Positions 30,163 to 41,450 are shown, counted from the first letter of the stretch. The stretch is DNA of 64,000 bases from Macrothele yani (GCA_039090855.1 CM077023.1:79645127-79709126); one strand, 5' to 3'. Numbers and translations are program-made. Notes: generated from the sequence alone by a model not told the origin.

Positions 30163-31707
30163 TACACTGCCGGACAATTGCTAAGGACGGATGACAATAG
30201 CTACGTTAGCAACCATAAAATGGAAGGCAGGAAAATGTGGAAATTAGCATAAGTGCGGGATACAGTAAGACGTGTTGTGCGTATGCAAATTTTGGATCGC
30301 CGAACTTGTTCGTGACGTCATAGCGCTGATAAGAGATATAAAGGATTTGATGCGTATTGACCGTTGTTGTTTAAACACAAAGTTGAAAGGGAAAAAAACA
30401 ATTGACGAACTTGCAATTTTCAGTATGTCTTCCCGACATCACCTAGATGATTTTACGCGTGGCCGTATTATTGGCAAGATTGAAGACGGACGAAAAAAAA
30501 CAGATGTTGCCAGGGAGTTCGACGTCAGCCACAGTGTTGTTTCAAGGCTTTGGAAATCATTTCAAACAAATGGAGAGTGTAGCAAACGTCACGGGGGAGG
30601 TCGTGTTCGCAGTACGACACCTGCAGAAGATCGGTACATAGTGCTATCAACAAAAAGACACCGGCGCAGCACAGCTAGTGAGGTAGCAAATCAGTTTATG
30701 GCTGCTACTGGCAAGCGGATCTCCCGAAAAACTGTCACCGGACGTTTGCATGAAGGAGGACTGTACGCCCGCCGTCCTGTTGTGTGCATCCCAATGTCCA
30801 GACGTCACCGTACCGCCAGTTTGTAATGGTGCCATCAACATCGCAATTAATCTGATAACGACTGGTCTGCTGTCCTCTTCTCAGGAGAGAGTAGATACAG
30901 TCTATCGTCTGATTGTCGACGACAACTGATCTGGCGTGATAGTGGTACTGCATATTGTCCAGCAAACATACAGGAAAGGGACCAATATCCGACATGTAGT
31001 GTCATGGTATGGGCTGGCATCATGATCAATGGCCGTACGTCCCTCTATGTGCTTCCAACTGGGACTATGACTGGCCAACGATACATTAATGATGTTCTGC
31101 TACCTCATGTTCGCATGTTCCGTAGTGCTGTCGGTGATAAATTCATTTTCATGGACGACAACGCAACATGTCATCGAACAGTCGCTATCCAGGAGTGTCT
31201 TGAGAGCGAGGATATTCAACGCCTCGTATGGCCAGCACGTTCTCCAGATCTGAATCCCATTGAAAATGTGTGGGATGCTTTGGGGAGGAGTCTTGCTGGT
31301 CGCCAATGCCCTCCAATAAACAAGGACATCCTCATCCGTGCACTGACAGAGGAATGGGATAAATTACCCCAACAGCTGCTTGATAATGTTGTCCAAAGCA
31401 TGACACGACGTGTGGAATCTTGCATCGCCCTCCATGGTGGCCATATCCCGTATTGACATCTTACGCCGGAACGCTTGGGGACGGTAATTGTATTTTTTTC
31501 ACGTTTACGTATTCTGCACAAAATGGCCTGTTTGTCCCTTGAACACGTTCCAAAGCCTTCTGGATTTCAGAGCACAATAAATTGTCTTTCTTGTAATGTC
31601 CTGGCATTCTGACATTATTTTATTTCACTTGGCATCCAACCACACTTACTTTTTTATGCGCTATATAGCCATTTATGATCCGTCCTTAGCAATTGCCCAG
31701 CAGTGTA
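30163..31707 (+). mobile_element. full-length Tc1-like element, 1.54 kb
   Basis: Terminal inverted repeats of about 30 bp: CACTGCCGGACAATTGCTAA (left, from 30165) and, reverse-complemented, CACTGCTGGGCAATTGCTAA (right, to 31705), each flanked by TA. Inserted in the hAT N4 remnant just right of the foldback element. Both ends and the full transposase length are present, so this is the most complete DNA transposon in the window. Confidence 0.93.
30425..31456 (+). pseudogene. Tc1-like transposase, full length with two in-frame TAA stops
   Basis: ATG at 30425 gives a 343-codon frame, the normal Tc1 length. Domain order: N-terminal paired-like DNA-binding region (DDFTRGRIIGKIEDGRKK; DVSHSVVSRLWKSFQ; second HTH near KRISRKTVTGRLHEGGLYAR), then the DDE core. 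TAA codons at 30824 and about 30845 interrupt it, with no frameshift. The first catalytic aspartate is glycine (FSGESRY). The second (MDDNATCHR) and the glutamate (SPDLNPIENVWD) are present, 34 residues apart. Dead by at least three changes. In active relatives it would cut and paste the element into TA sites. Confidence 0.92.
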
Positions 31708-31868
31708 TATATAGGTATTAGAATTCAAAGCAGAATTTTTCGGGTCTGGTCCGGGTCAGTTATAGATCCGGGTCGGATCTGGGTCAGTTACAGATCCGGG
31801 TCGGGCCGGTCCAGTTATGTGACGTCCGGGTACAAAATTTTTGGCCCGTTTCCAACTCTGGTACTAAC

Positions 31869-33390
31869 GCGTGCACATTCTAATTGACAATGACATGACA
31901 ACATTATGCGTTCTTTAGTGATATTATTCGTATATGTGATGATTTTTTAATTGCTTTAACTGCACTGGACTTTCAGCAATCTGAGCCATTGATTAGTGTA
32001 GAATCTAAGGGGTATCCTTCGCAGTCTCTTCCGCCCTTTTGACTCATTAATTGCTGGATTGTCTGGTGTATTTTTTTTTCATTTATTTATTTCTACAAAT
32101 TTTAACACATTTGTCATATTATCCGATTTTTTGAACATATGCAAACATTTAGGCATTTTCAAGCAGATTTGTAGATTTTACAGTGAGTATTATGCAATAA
32201 ACATTTATTTAAATTTACAATGTTTTGCTTATTTAACACATTAACAGATTTTTTCAACGTATACAAACATTAAAGTAGGTTTGAAGCAGATTTGTAGATT
32301 TTACAATGATTTGATACATTTAAGATCTCTTGCACCCCCACATCTGATATCAGGCAATACCACTGTATGGAAATGGCACTAGCTGATCTGGCCATGTACG
32401 GAAATGGAACAAAATTTCATTTGTAGGGAAGCGGTACGTACGGAAGTGGGAGACAACCGTCCTGGAAATGAAACCAAGAGGATATTTTCTCGTTTTTATG
32501 CTTCTTCCTAGACGAGCAAAGCATGTAGACTACTATAACTAGCAAAAGTAATCACCAAACTATACTAAAATTTATGTTACTGGTATATTCTACTGTGCTT
32601 TTGGCGAAATGTTCTTTTCTACAAAATGGAGAAAATTTAATTCATAACAATTTGATTATGTATGCCAAAACATCAAAGATATAAAATGATTCTGACGGCT
32701 GATTCATTTTACATAATTTAGCATGTAGGCCAAAAAAAAAAAAAAAAAACCACCTCAAACTTCACTTCCTGTGGTAAAATATGTATAAAATTCGAAACGA
32801 ATATTCTTTATTAAAAAACTGAGTTAGAAGATATATTAAAGTTTTAACGATGTCGCCATCTTATAATAAATTCCATTGCATAAGGGAAAGCAATTATCAT
32901 TTTTAAATAACTCCTGTGTGGTTTAATTTCTGTAAAAATTAATACTTACTGCTGATTATTTTATACCTCATAAGAGGATCTAGTACTGTGTTACCTAACT
33001 GCACGCACCGAAATCAATTAGACTAGATAAGCAAAAAGTACCAATGAAAAATGTTTTATACTTTTACGAAATTCAGCATGCAAAATTGAACTTCATAAGG
33101 AGTAAGAAAAAATGCAATCGTGCCTTGTCGTCTATTAAAATCTATACATAATTAATTCAATTGTACTAAAACAATAAGCAGCAGAAGTTTAACTCCATGA
33201 GGTCGAATTTTATGAAGCTCAGTATATCCTTCCTTCACAGAGATTTCGTAAAAGTATAAAACATTTTTCATTGGTACTTTTAATCATGAGTTTGGATTGT
33301 TTCTCCCTAACTGGAAGAGTTGCTTCAAAAACCAGAAGCTTTAGATATTTTAAACATATTAATTGCTTTCGATAAGAAAAATCAGCTTAT
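31869..33390. other. unassigned AT-rich sequence
   Basis: Contains a diverged two-copy direct repeat (about 32100-32188 and 32231-32310, sharing CAGATTTGTAGATTTTACA), an A-run at 32730, and the inverted repeat listed separately. No gene recognised. Confidence 0.45.
33034..33281. repeat. perfect 39-bp inverted repeat with 170-bp spacer
   Basis: 33034-33072 (starts AAAAGTACCAATGAAAAATG) is exactly reverse-complementary to 33243-33281. Weaker pairing continues inward (GAACTTCATAA with GAGCTTCATAA). No coding content and no flanking duplication found. Confidence 0.85.
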
Positions 33391-33394
33391 CGAA

Positions 33395-33870
33395 GTACAA
33401 GGTGCGTCGAGAAAGTTCAGAGAATGCTGTCGTTGTGAAAGGTGCGGTAACTTGCACGACGCCGTCATGTACATGGGCGAACATGTCAGTAACAATCATG
33501 GAGCTGTAAGACAGAGAGCGTGTTGCGGGTTTTGATGTAGGTGCACGTTGTTAGCTGGAAAAAATGGAGTAAAGAACCAATGTCAGATTCTGCTTCAAAT
33601 TGGGCCGTTGCTACGTTGAATCGCCTAACGTATTCGCCTGATCTGGCACCAGCTGACTACTTTTTGTTTTCCCGACTGAAATTAGCTTTGAAAAAAGAGA
33701 TATGCTGACATTTCGGACATTCAAGCGAACATGCTCCTCAGTTGCAGACGACAACAAAGAGCAGTTACACGAACAATGCCAGAAGTATTGTATGTATCAC
33801 GGAGGGATAAATTTGAAGGACTGTCTAAACCCCCAGACCTGAGATACCGCATATTTCTCTTTTTGCCTAT
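33395..33870 (+). mobile_element. mariner relic, internally deleted
   Basis: Begins with a mariner-like end AAGGTGCGTCGAGAAAGTTC. Near 33627-33700 the frame reads LTYSPDLAPADYFLFSRLKL, the third catalytic aspartate block of mariner transposases (SPDLAP), followed by DISDIQANMLL. The N-terminus and first catalytic blocks are missing. Confidence 0.8.
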
Positions 33871-35399
33871 GCTGAGAAAGTCCAAAATCAGAAAAAATAA
33901 TACTGATAGTAATAGCTACAGAATGCGGTTTAAATTCTTCAGCTTAATTAAGGATATGACATGCAATACTGCAAATTACTGGCATAACAGATGTATTTAA
34001 TATCAAGAGAATAAACTTCGAACCATTCTCTCAGTCCTAATAGATGCACTTTTATATTTGATGTTGATCATTAATTAAACTTACATCGCAAATCCTCCTA
34101 CTGATATTTAACTCACATGAGCATTAGTTCCTTCTATTTTACTGATCGGCATATTTTGCTGTTTCTAGAGTAAGAACGTCTCTATAAATCAAATATAAAT
34201 CAAATCATGAAGTGTACAAAGCCGTGCAACAGGAATTTAATGAGATAGTAATGAACGAAAACAACATTATGCGTCAACTGACAATACCACAACAGTTTTA
34301 AACTGTTTAATAGTGGCACCTAATGTGCTTACATTACAATGTGATGCATGTTGAACTGTTTACTTGCTGAAGTTTTACCTTAAGGCATGATCCTAGAAGA
34401 AAGAATGTGTTCCTTGTTGGGTATAGGTTTACCTAGAAAAATGCTTGAGCATTGTTTTCAGATTGTCCCTTACTCTCCTCACCGGTAGGTCTAATTTGCA
34501 AATGTTGTTAAATAGTTCTAATCCCTACTGTCCGAGACGATTTCATGACAAACCCCAAGACTTTAAAGACTCCCCCTGTGAATGGCGTTGTTTAACTGCT
34601 CGTGGTCTTGTGCCAAAAAGCCTTGTCACTTTATCATTCACTTTCAGCTTAGAGCGGTATTTAGTAACTTTACCACGAACATTTCACATCAAGTACAAAG
34701 TCACCTAAGAGTGACAGTTTCTCGACAAAATCTAAACAAGAAAACTGGGTAAATTATGGGCGCAAATCAAGCAAAGCCGGCACGCTTGGAAGACGCGGCG
34801 ATTGTTTTTCGCGCAGCAATAGGATTTAGGGAATTTACGTTGGCGTGTGGTGTTGGGTTCCTGATGAATGTTCACTTTCTCCAACGATCATCAACTTGGC
34901 CTCCAGCGAGGCATGGGTGTGTAGGTGAGTGTGCCTTTATGTGTGAGTGCGTGTGTGAGATAGTGAGCGCAAGTGTGTATGCGTGGTGTCTTGAAAATGG
35001 TTCGCCATGAGCGTGAGTTTTGTACATCACTCAAGAGAAAAAGCTCAATCACCGCTCTTGACTGTTCTGAACGCCCTTGTTCTTGGCCGCTCGGCCTCAG
35101 ATTGCCGCTGTTCTTGTTTGTTTAACTCGATTACTTGAAAGCGGATGTGAAAAAGGAAAGGTGCCCTCTCTCCTTAGCTGCCAAGACCTCCTGTTCCGTT
35201 TACTTTATTTTCTTTTCCTTCGATCAAAATGTTCAGAGTTTGTTACGATAAAAGAATTAAAGGATCCGTTTCTTCCTTATGGAAAAAAAAAAAAAAACCA
35301 GTGGAGATATTTTCCGTAGCAACTGTTATAAAATATTGTGAGAAAACCGACGAATGCAGAACATACTCAAATTTTGGCAAACGCATCATTAGCTATGTA
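33871..35399. other. unassigned sequence
   Basis: GT-rich patch at 34910-34985. Several 80-90-codon frames show no family similarity. No transposon ends recognised. Confidence 0.45.
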
Positions 35400-36145
35400 T
35401 AATATTTTTGCAACCACTCCTTCAGAATTGTAGAATATGATCCAGGAACTGGCTGGCACGAATAAAGGAGTGGGATCGAAATGAACTTTGAGAAAAGAAA
35501 AATGATATGCATGAATGTTTTACAAGAAATGAAGATTTAGCAAAAATCTGGAGGTAACAGATACATACAGTTACTTTGCTCAGTAGATATCAAGCGAAGG
35601 CCACATTCATGAAGAAATTCATCCGCGTATAAAACTTGGTTGGAGATCATTTGGAAGAAATGGTACAATTTTCAAGACTTACAGTATACCGTTATGTCTT
35701 AAAAGAAAGGTGTTTCATCAGTGCGCCCTTACAGTTCTTATTTTTGGATTAGAGACATGGACCTTAAAAACAAAAAAACAAAAAAAAGACATAGAGAGGA
35801 TGGAGACAACTAAAAGAACAACAGAGAGATGCATGCTTGGTGTAACCAGGAGAGATACGAATATAAACTCATGGAGCAGGAAAAATGACAAAAGTGGAAG
35901 CAATCGTGGTCAAAGTAAATTCTCTGAAATGGCAATGGACTGGACATATTGTTAGAAGAACGGACCACAGATGGACAACCGAAAGATTAGACTGGATACC
36001 AAGGGGCAGAACCAGACCCAGGAGAAGACCACGTATGAGATGGGTGAATGAAATTCAAAAGCATGCCGGGGTGACATGGAGGAGACTGGCTCAAGACAAA
36101 CAGTTCTGGAAGATAAATGGGAAGACTTTGATCTAGCAGTGAATA
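35400..36145 (+). mobile_element. RTE-type LINE, 3' fragment
   Basis: Same family as 21781-23345, truncated just after the FADD box (FATTPSEL at 35415). Readable: ISSEGHIHEEI, KLGWRSFGRNGTIFK, LETWTLK, TERCMLGVTRRD, RTDHRWTTERLDWIPRGR, GVTWRRLAQDKQFWK. Stops and small indels throughout, including an A-rich insertion near 35770. The family's trinucleotide tail is absent. Confidence 0.88.
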
Positions 36146-36154
36146 AACAAGGGG

Positions 36155-36500
36155 AAGTCAGAAGGTAACTTTCCCAACATCATATATTTGGTATTTATTA
36201 GTATGAAAAACAGCATGTACATCTCTGAGATAGGGCCATCCGTACGTTACTTCTCAACATAGTTACCTTGTCTGTTGAGACACTTTTCAAACCGGGAGAT
36301 CCATGCGTCGAAACCTTATCTATAAAAGTTTGTCTGTTGTCCATGCAGCCAGTGTTTCACTGCACCCTGCGCACCGTCATCCGATGTTAATCGTTTCCCA
36401 CGAAAGTGCTGCTTCAACCGTGGAAAGAAGTGAAAATCCGATGGAGCCAGTTCAGGGCTGCAGGCCGGATATTTCAGAACTTCCCATTTCCAGCTTCCAG
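36155..36500 (-). mobile_element. mariner relic, C-terminal end
   Basis: The minus strand reads FDAWISRFEKCLNRQGNYVE (about 36250-36310), the C-terminus of a mariner-type transposase, followed by the 3' untranslated segment toward 36155. Upstream sequence to about 36500 fits decayed SPDL-region coding. Confidence 0.75.
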
Positions 36501-36597
36501 TAAGGAACCCATGTATGACTGCATTTCTCTTTGATAAGTAATTAAAAACATAAGGAATCTTGGAATTATAGTCAAAACACTTTTGCTTCTGGGAAGT

Positions 36598-37808
36598 TAC
36601 TCTAAAGAGTAATTGAATTAGAGACAGCTGGCGTTATGCAAATATGGCGCTGTGAGCGGTCCTGTAAACGGAAACGACATGACGTATGCAGCGATCCGAC
36701 AATGTAAGGAGTGATGCGACGGGAATCAGTAAGAGTCGGACGCAGTATGGGTAAGACGAAGGATCTAAGCGCATTTGACCTTGGGCAAATTGTCGGGGCC
36801 CGACGAATGGGTCACTCCATCTCTGACGTCGTGCAGGCACTGGAATTTTCACGAGCCACTGTCACGGGTGCACCGTGAGTACATCTAATCCGGTAAAACC
36901 ATCCCTGCAAGGGCCAACTGCCGTGGACAGCAGCGTGTGGATGAGCGGGGCCATCGTCTGCTAGCTCGCATTGTAACAGCAGATAGACGGGCCACAGTGC
37001 AAGAAATCATTCTGCAATTTAATGCTGGTGCACAAAAACGTGTAAGCAGCCACACCATCCAGAGCCATCTCCTCGCTATGGGGTACAGAAGCCATCGTCC
37101 CACGAGGGTACCGCTGCTGACCGCACATCACAAGGTGCAGAGATTAGCATGGGCGCCGGAACATCGCCACTAGACCCTAGACATGTGGATAAATGTTGCC
37201 TGGACTGATGAGTCGAGATTCACGTTGGTACATGCGGATGGCAGGATACGAGTACGGCGCAAACCACATGAAGCGATGGATCCTTCTTGCCAGCAGAGTA
37301 CTCTTCAAGCTGGTGGGGGTGGCATTCTCGTCTGGGGACTGTTTACGTGGACTGAAATGGGACCCCTGGTACGTGTGACATCGTCCCTCACAGATCAACG
37401 TTACCAGGATATCCTGGACGAACATTTGCTCACGTTTGTGCATCTTCAACATCCCACTGGGGACCTCGTCCTGCAACAAGACATTGCACCGTGTCATCGC
37501 TCCCGAATTGTATCCGAATGGTTGGATGAACACTCCATCGACGTGACCTCGCTTCCTTAGCCAGCTAGGTCACCTGACCTCAATCCCATCTAGCACATCT
37601 GGGATGCCATCGAGAGAGATGTTCGAGGCTCTGACCCCCTCTCCATCAAATCTTCGTGAACTGTGGCAGCTTGTTCAGGGGTCGTGGATCCAACGCTTCC
37701 GGTGTATTGTCGAGTCCATGCCGAGACGAATCGCCGCCGTCATTAGGACGAAAGGTGGTGCTACACGTTACTGGACAGGTATCTCTAATTCAGTTGCTCT
37801 TCAGTGTA
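36598..37808 (+). pseudogene. Tc1-like element with inactivated transposase
   Basis: Termini: left CTAAAGAGTAATTGAATTAG, right (reverse-complemented) CTGAAGAGCAACTGAATTAG, both at TA. The transposase starts at ATG 36747 (MGKTKDLSAFDLGQIVGARR) and shifts frame near 36870, then stays in one frame to 37560 with a TAG at 37171. First D intact (WTDESRF), second D intact (LQQDIAPCHRS). A TAG at about 37558 precedes SPDLNPI, and the codon for the catalytic glutamate itself is TAG (SPDLNPI-stop-HIWD). The C-terminal end is frame-shifted. Confidence 0.9.
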
Positions 37809-38283
37809 TAACCTGTTGCTTAGGCATATGTAAATCTAGGAAGTATATAATCATTATTAGCAATTCTCAACCCAGTGTTGGATGAAGGTCTAAGTTTCTT
37901 TCACAACTCTCTAACTTGAGCAATTCTCTCCCATGCCACTTCAGCCTTTCTTAAAATTTCATCCACCCATTTCTCACACCGCCTTCTTCTGGGTCATCCT
38001 CTGTCTCTTGGCATAAAATCTAGTATTTATGTTGTCCAACGGTGGTCATTTCTTCTAGAACTGTGCTTCCCAGACGTTTTAGAAACGCGACACAATTTTT
38101 AAAAAGACAAACTTTCGATACAAACCTAGCTTTAACGAACATGAGAGAAGAAGGGGTATTTTTTCATTCAGTTATGTTTTACTACTGCTTTTTTAATTTA
38201 TTATTGCCTGTAATTTCACAAAAAAATGATCTATTTCAAATAAGAGGCGAGTGCGAAAAGTGTGCTTGTTTTCGATTTCTGTT

Positions 38284-38505
38284 TTTTTTTTTTTTTTTGA
38301 TTGGAGGTTTAACGACCACCGTGAGCAACTCAGTGGGCTATAAGCAGTCGCCCGTCCCTAATTTAGGGTACCTGGTTCCAGGGAAGGGAGAGAGCCAATA
38401 CCGAAAGACAACACAACATCCATGCCTCACCGGGATTTGAACCCGGACCCCTTCGGACGAATGATCAGATGCCATCGCTTAGACCACTGCGCCACCGGGG
38501 CGGCC
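38284..38505 (-). mobile_element. tRNA-derived SINE, full length
   Basis: Target duplication GATTTCTGTT (38274-38283 and 38506-38515). On the minus strand: head GGCCGCCCCGGTGGCGCAGT with box A TGGCGCAGTGG, box B GGTTCAAATCC, family body, CACGGTGGTCGTTAAACCTC, poly(A). One of the two complete 5' ends of this family here. Confidence 0.93.
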
Positions 38506-38726
38506 GATTTCTGTTGATATAACGACATTGACGTCCACGTCGATTACACGGCGCAAGGAGTTCGACAATTGCAGAATGTTTTAAAATTTAGTTTTGACTC
38601 CAACCATCGCCGAAAATCCAATTTCACAGATGTTCGAAGTTGTGAAAAGGAACAACACCTTCAATAGAAAGAGTTGGAAACGTTTGTTGATCAGTCAGCC
38701 AGATTAATTTTTTGCGATTGAAATTC

Positions 38727-38936
38727 TTTTTTTTTTTTTTTTTTTTTTTTGATTGGAGGTTTAACGACCACCGTGAGCAACTCAATGGGCTATAAGCAGT
38801 CGCCCGTCCCTAATTTAGGGTCACTGGTTCCAGGGAAGTGAGAGAGCCAGTGCCGTAAGACAAACACAACATCCATGCCTGCCCGGGATTCGAACCCGGA
38901 CCCCTTACGGACGAATGATCAGAGGCCAGCACCTTA
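38727..38936 (-). mobile_element. tRNA-derived SINE, slightly 5'-truncated
   Basis: Perfect 13-bp duplication GCGATTGAAATTC (38714-38726 and 38937-38949). Box B GGTTCGAATCC intact; the first part of the tRNA-like head, including box A, is missing. Poly(A) of 23. Confidence 0.93.
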
Positions 38937-40087
38937 GCGATTGAAATTCATTTTAACGAGGAGTCTTCGGACATATCGATGAGCTTTTCGACGGTCTTTG
39001 TCGATATCCCAGTCATCATGTTGTCCTGAAACGGATTCGCAATTCAGTTCCTTTGACGACAGTTTTTAATCTCTTCAAGTAATAATCAAATTTCACCTTT
39101 AACGCGCTCAAATGTGCGGAGATCACGGTGATTATTCCATCAGCTGCTGGTTTCACCTGATTTTTGATGATAAAGATTTCAAATGTTTCTAAACAGTCAT
39201 AATTGCAGTCTTCAATGCAATTCATCCACAACACAAGTTTTTTTGTTTTTTTTATGAAACCTCGAATTTTGTCGTGAACTGCAAATATGTCAGCTCTTTC
39301 CATTCCTTTTAAGTACTAATTCAGTTTATTTGATTTCGAAAATATGTCTGCCAAATACGCAGGCTTTAGAATAAACTCCTGGTGACGCAACGATTCCGCG
39401 TAATCTCTTTTCTCGCCTAGATTTCGGCGTAGTCGTCGGCTTCTTTGTCAACCACTTATCCAAGTGCCATACGTGTCCGCAATGAGGATTAACTTTGGTT
39501 TAGTTCACCTTGAAACTGATGCACGCACTGCTTTATCCAGACTGGACAGAAAGTTCTGGAAACTTTTAACAATGGAAACGCCTAGAAATGAATCGTCCAG
39601 TAGGTTCTTGTGTTAGATGCGTGCTGTGGTCGTTACTGTACGTGATAGCACTGAACTGTAGTTGGTTGCATATCCACGTTTGCGTTGCTGTTGTTAGATA
39701 GCCTGGCTAGTGATCCGTGGCCTATCCTTCTTGAGAAACTCGACTCTTCTTTTGAAACTCGACTCCCTGTCCGCATATTATGCGCCTTATTTTCCCCCTT
39801 TCTTCATTTCCTTTTTCGTTTTTTCTCTTTCCATTCTTTATGACTTTCTATTTTCAAATAACTACAAAATTTTCTCGTCCTACCAAAGATCGGCTTAAGA
39901 CCCACCAGTGAGTCACTACCACAGTTTCGGAAACGCTGTTCTAGAAATATGCCTGGCCATTGCCAATTTAGGGTCTTTGATCATGATGCCATCCACTTTT
40001 GTCCTTTTCTGATCGATGAGTTTTCTACCTTTCTTGGTTACACCAAATATTCATCTCTCCATTTTTTCCCTTACATTCATTTTTTTA

Positions 40088-40568
40088 TCATCATCATCAT
40101 TATCATTGTCAACCATTATCTATCCGAAGGTCTCCCGAAATTTCTTCCAGCATTTCCTACCTTGAGCCAGTGTCCTCCATGTCGCTCCGACATGCTTCCA
40201 AATTTCATTCTCCTGTCTCCCACATTGTCTTTTGGGTCTTTTCCTGTCTCTTGGAATATACAGTATTTCAGTTTTCCAACGGTAGTCAGTTCTTCTAGCA
40301 ATATGTCTAGCCCATTGCCGTTTCAGGGATTTTACCCTGATCAGGATATCATCATTTCCCATCATTTTCCTGGTCCATGAGTTCCCCTTCCTATACTTCC
40401 TGGTTATGCCAAGCATGCACCTCTTCATGCTTCTTTCAGTAGTTTGCAGCCTGTATATGTATTACTAGCTCTTGATATCTGTTGTCCACGGTAGATGTGA
40501 GCAGTAGTTACTTCTAAATTTGTTTTCTGCGATTTCATCTTTAATCTCATTTTTTTTACCCTCTTTCA
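40088..40568 (-). mobile_element. RTE-type LINE, 3' fragment with ATC tail
   Basis: Antisense tail ATCATCATCATCATTATCAT at 40088. The minus-strand protein reads MKRCMLGITRKYRKGNSW, LKRQWARHIARRTDYRWKTE, RPKRQCGRQENEIWKHVGAT. Truncated near 40568 at the palindrome. Confidence 0.88.
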
Positions 40569-40600
40569 ACACAATCTGATGAAAGAGGGTAAAAAAAATG
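40548..40600. repeat. perfect 21-bp palindrome, 11-nt loop
   Basis: CATTTTTTTTACCCTCTTTCA (40548-40568) and its exact reverse complement (40580-40600). It sits at the 5' break of the RTE fragment. Confidence 0.9.
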
Positions 40601-41450
40601 ATACTTGCAAAAAAATTATAGGTCGTCGCCTTCGTGTTGCTGAAAAGGAATATCTGTGTGTGAGGGAGTCAGCCATAACTCCTCGAGAAATTATGGTAGA
40701 CACTTTCAAAATTTGGCAAATTGTTTATCACTGTTGTTGGAGTAGCAGTGACCGGTTTCAAAACGAAACTCCAAAAGTGACTCACTAGAAGCAAAACTGT
40801 TTACCATGCTATTTCTACGGTAACCGGAGTCACAGCTGAAAAATCGTATGTGACCTTGAACGTGCGTGTGATGCCACTGACGCTTCAAAGTATTCCTGTC
40901 ACGTATTCATCGTGAGAAGAACTTCCCTTATTTGGACATTGTTATTCTAACGGTGGTAAGAAGTTTTCCTGGTGACAAATGTACGCTGCTCTTCCGGTGC
41001 ATGCAGTGCTTCACTGCCGGTATCGAGCTGTGGAATTTATTTTACCTACGGTTCATAGAGTATTATGCAAGGTATCTTTCTCAAACTTACATTCATTACA
41101 TTCCTGCTGAAAGACGAAAAGTGAAGTTCTGCTTAAACAGAAGAAGCGAAACGTTCAGAGAAAAGAAACTATTTAGCACCTAATGGAAAAACGATGAACG
41201 TAGTTTGTAAAGAAATATTTTGAACTTGGGAGGTCCCCCCCCCCCCATTAATATATTCCAAAGATATTAATACTGCCCTGATAACAAGATGTACACACGT
41301 ACAGTGCATAAAAAGTGAATATTTTCCGTTGTTAGGGGCTCAGGAGGTGGTACTTACACCACTATCATTCACTGCAATAAAAATCTAAATATAAGGATTG
41401 CATTTTAAACGTTATGCCCTAGTAGCTCCGCGCACAGTTCAAGTGGTATA
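40601..41450. other. unassigned sequence
   Basis: C-run at 41236-41247. No family or gene recognised. Confidence 0.45.

Larger units (their letters stand above)
25407..31860. mobile_element. hAT element family N4, 6.45 kb including nested insertions
   Basis: Exact 8-bp duplication GTACTAAC (25399-25406 and 31861-31868), 6.4 kb apart. The left end TAGAGATGGAAACGAGTCA matches the right end of the 20-kb copy. The right end, reverse-complemented CAGAGTTGGAAACGGGCCA, matches its left end, so the two copies are inverted relative to each other. Original sequence remaining: 25407-26038, about 30124-30162 and 31708-31860. The rest is a foldback element and a Tc1. The N4 part has no recognisable transposase. 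Confidence 0.9.
38061..39938 (-). mobile_element. hAT element in an RTE, with transposase remnant and two SINEs
   Basis: Exact target duplication TTCTAGAA (38053-38060 and 39939-39946), the preferred hAT target nTCTAGAn. Termini CTGTGCTTCCCAGACGTTTT and, reverse-complemented, CAGCGTTTCCGAAACTGTGG. Minus-strand transposase of the BED-type (ZBED5/GTF2IRD2-like) hAT group: HDKIRGFIKKTKKLVLWMN at 39016-39303 and degraded flanks. Two SINEs (38284-38505, 38727-38936) lie in it. Own length about 1.4 kb. Confidence 0.9.
37856..40085 (-). mobile_element. RTE-type LINE fragment split by a hAT element
   Basis: Minus strand. The 3' part is 37856-38052 (antisense of VLDEGL, FHPPISHTAFFWV-type sequence and the PRDRKR region); the rest is 39947-40085. 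Joining them across the hAT restores the family sequence (CTTCTAGAAATATGCCTGGCC versus CTTCTAGCAATATGTCTAGCC elsewhere). 5'-truncated near 40085. Confidence 0.85.

Noticed and set aside
35077..35319. 80-codon frame with a Lys-rich end
   Set aside because: It ends in an A-run and lacks similarity. A chance frame in unassigned DNA.
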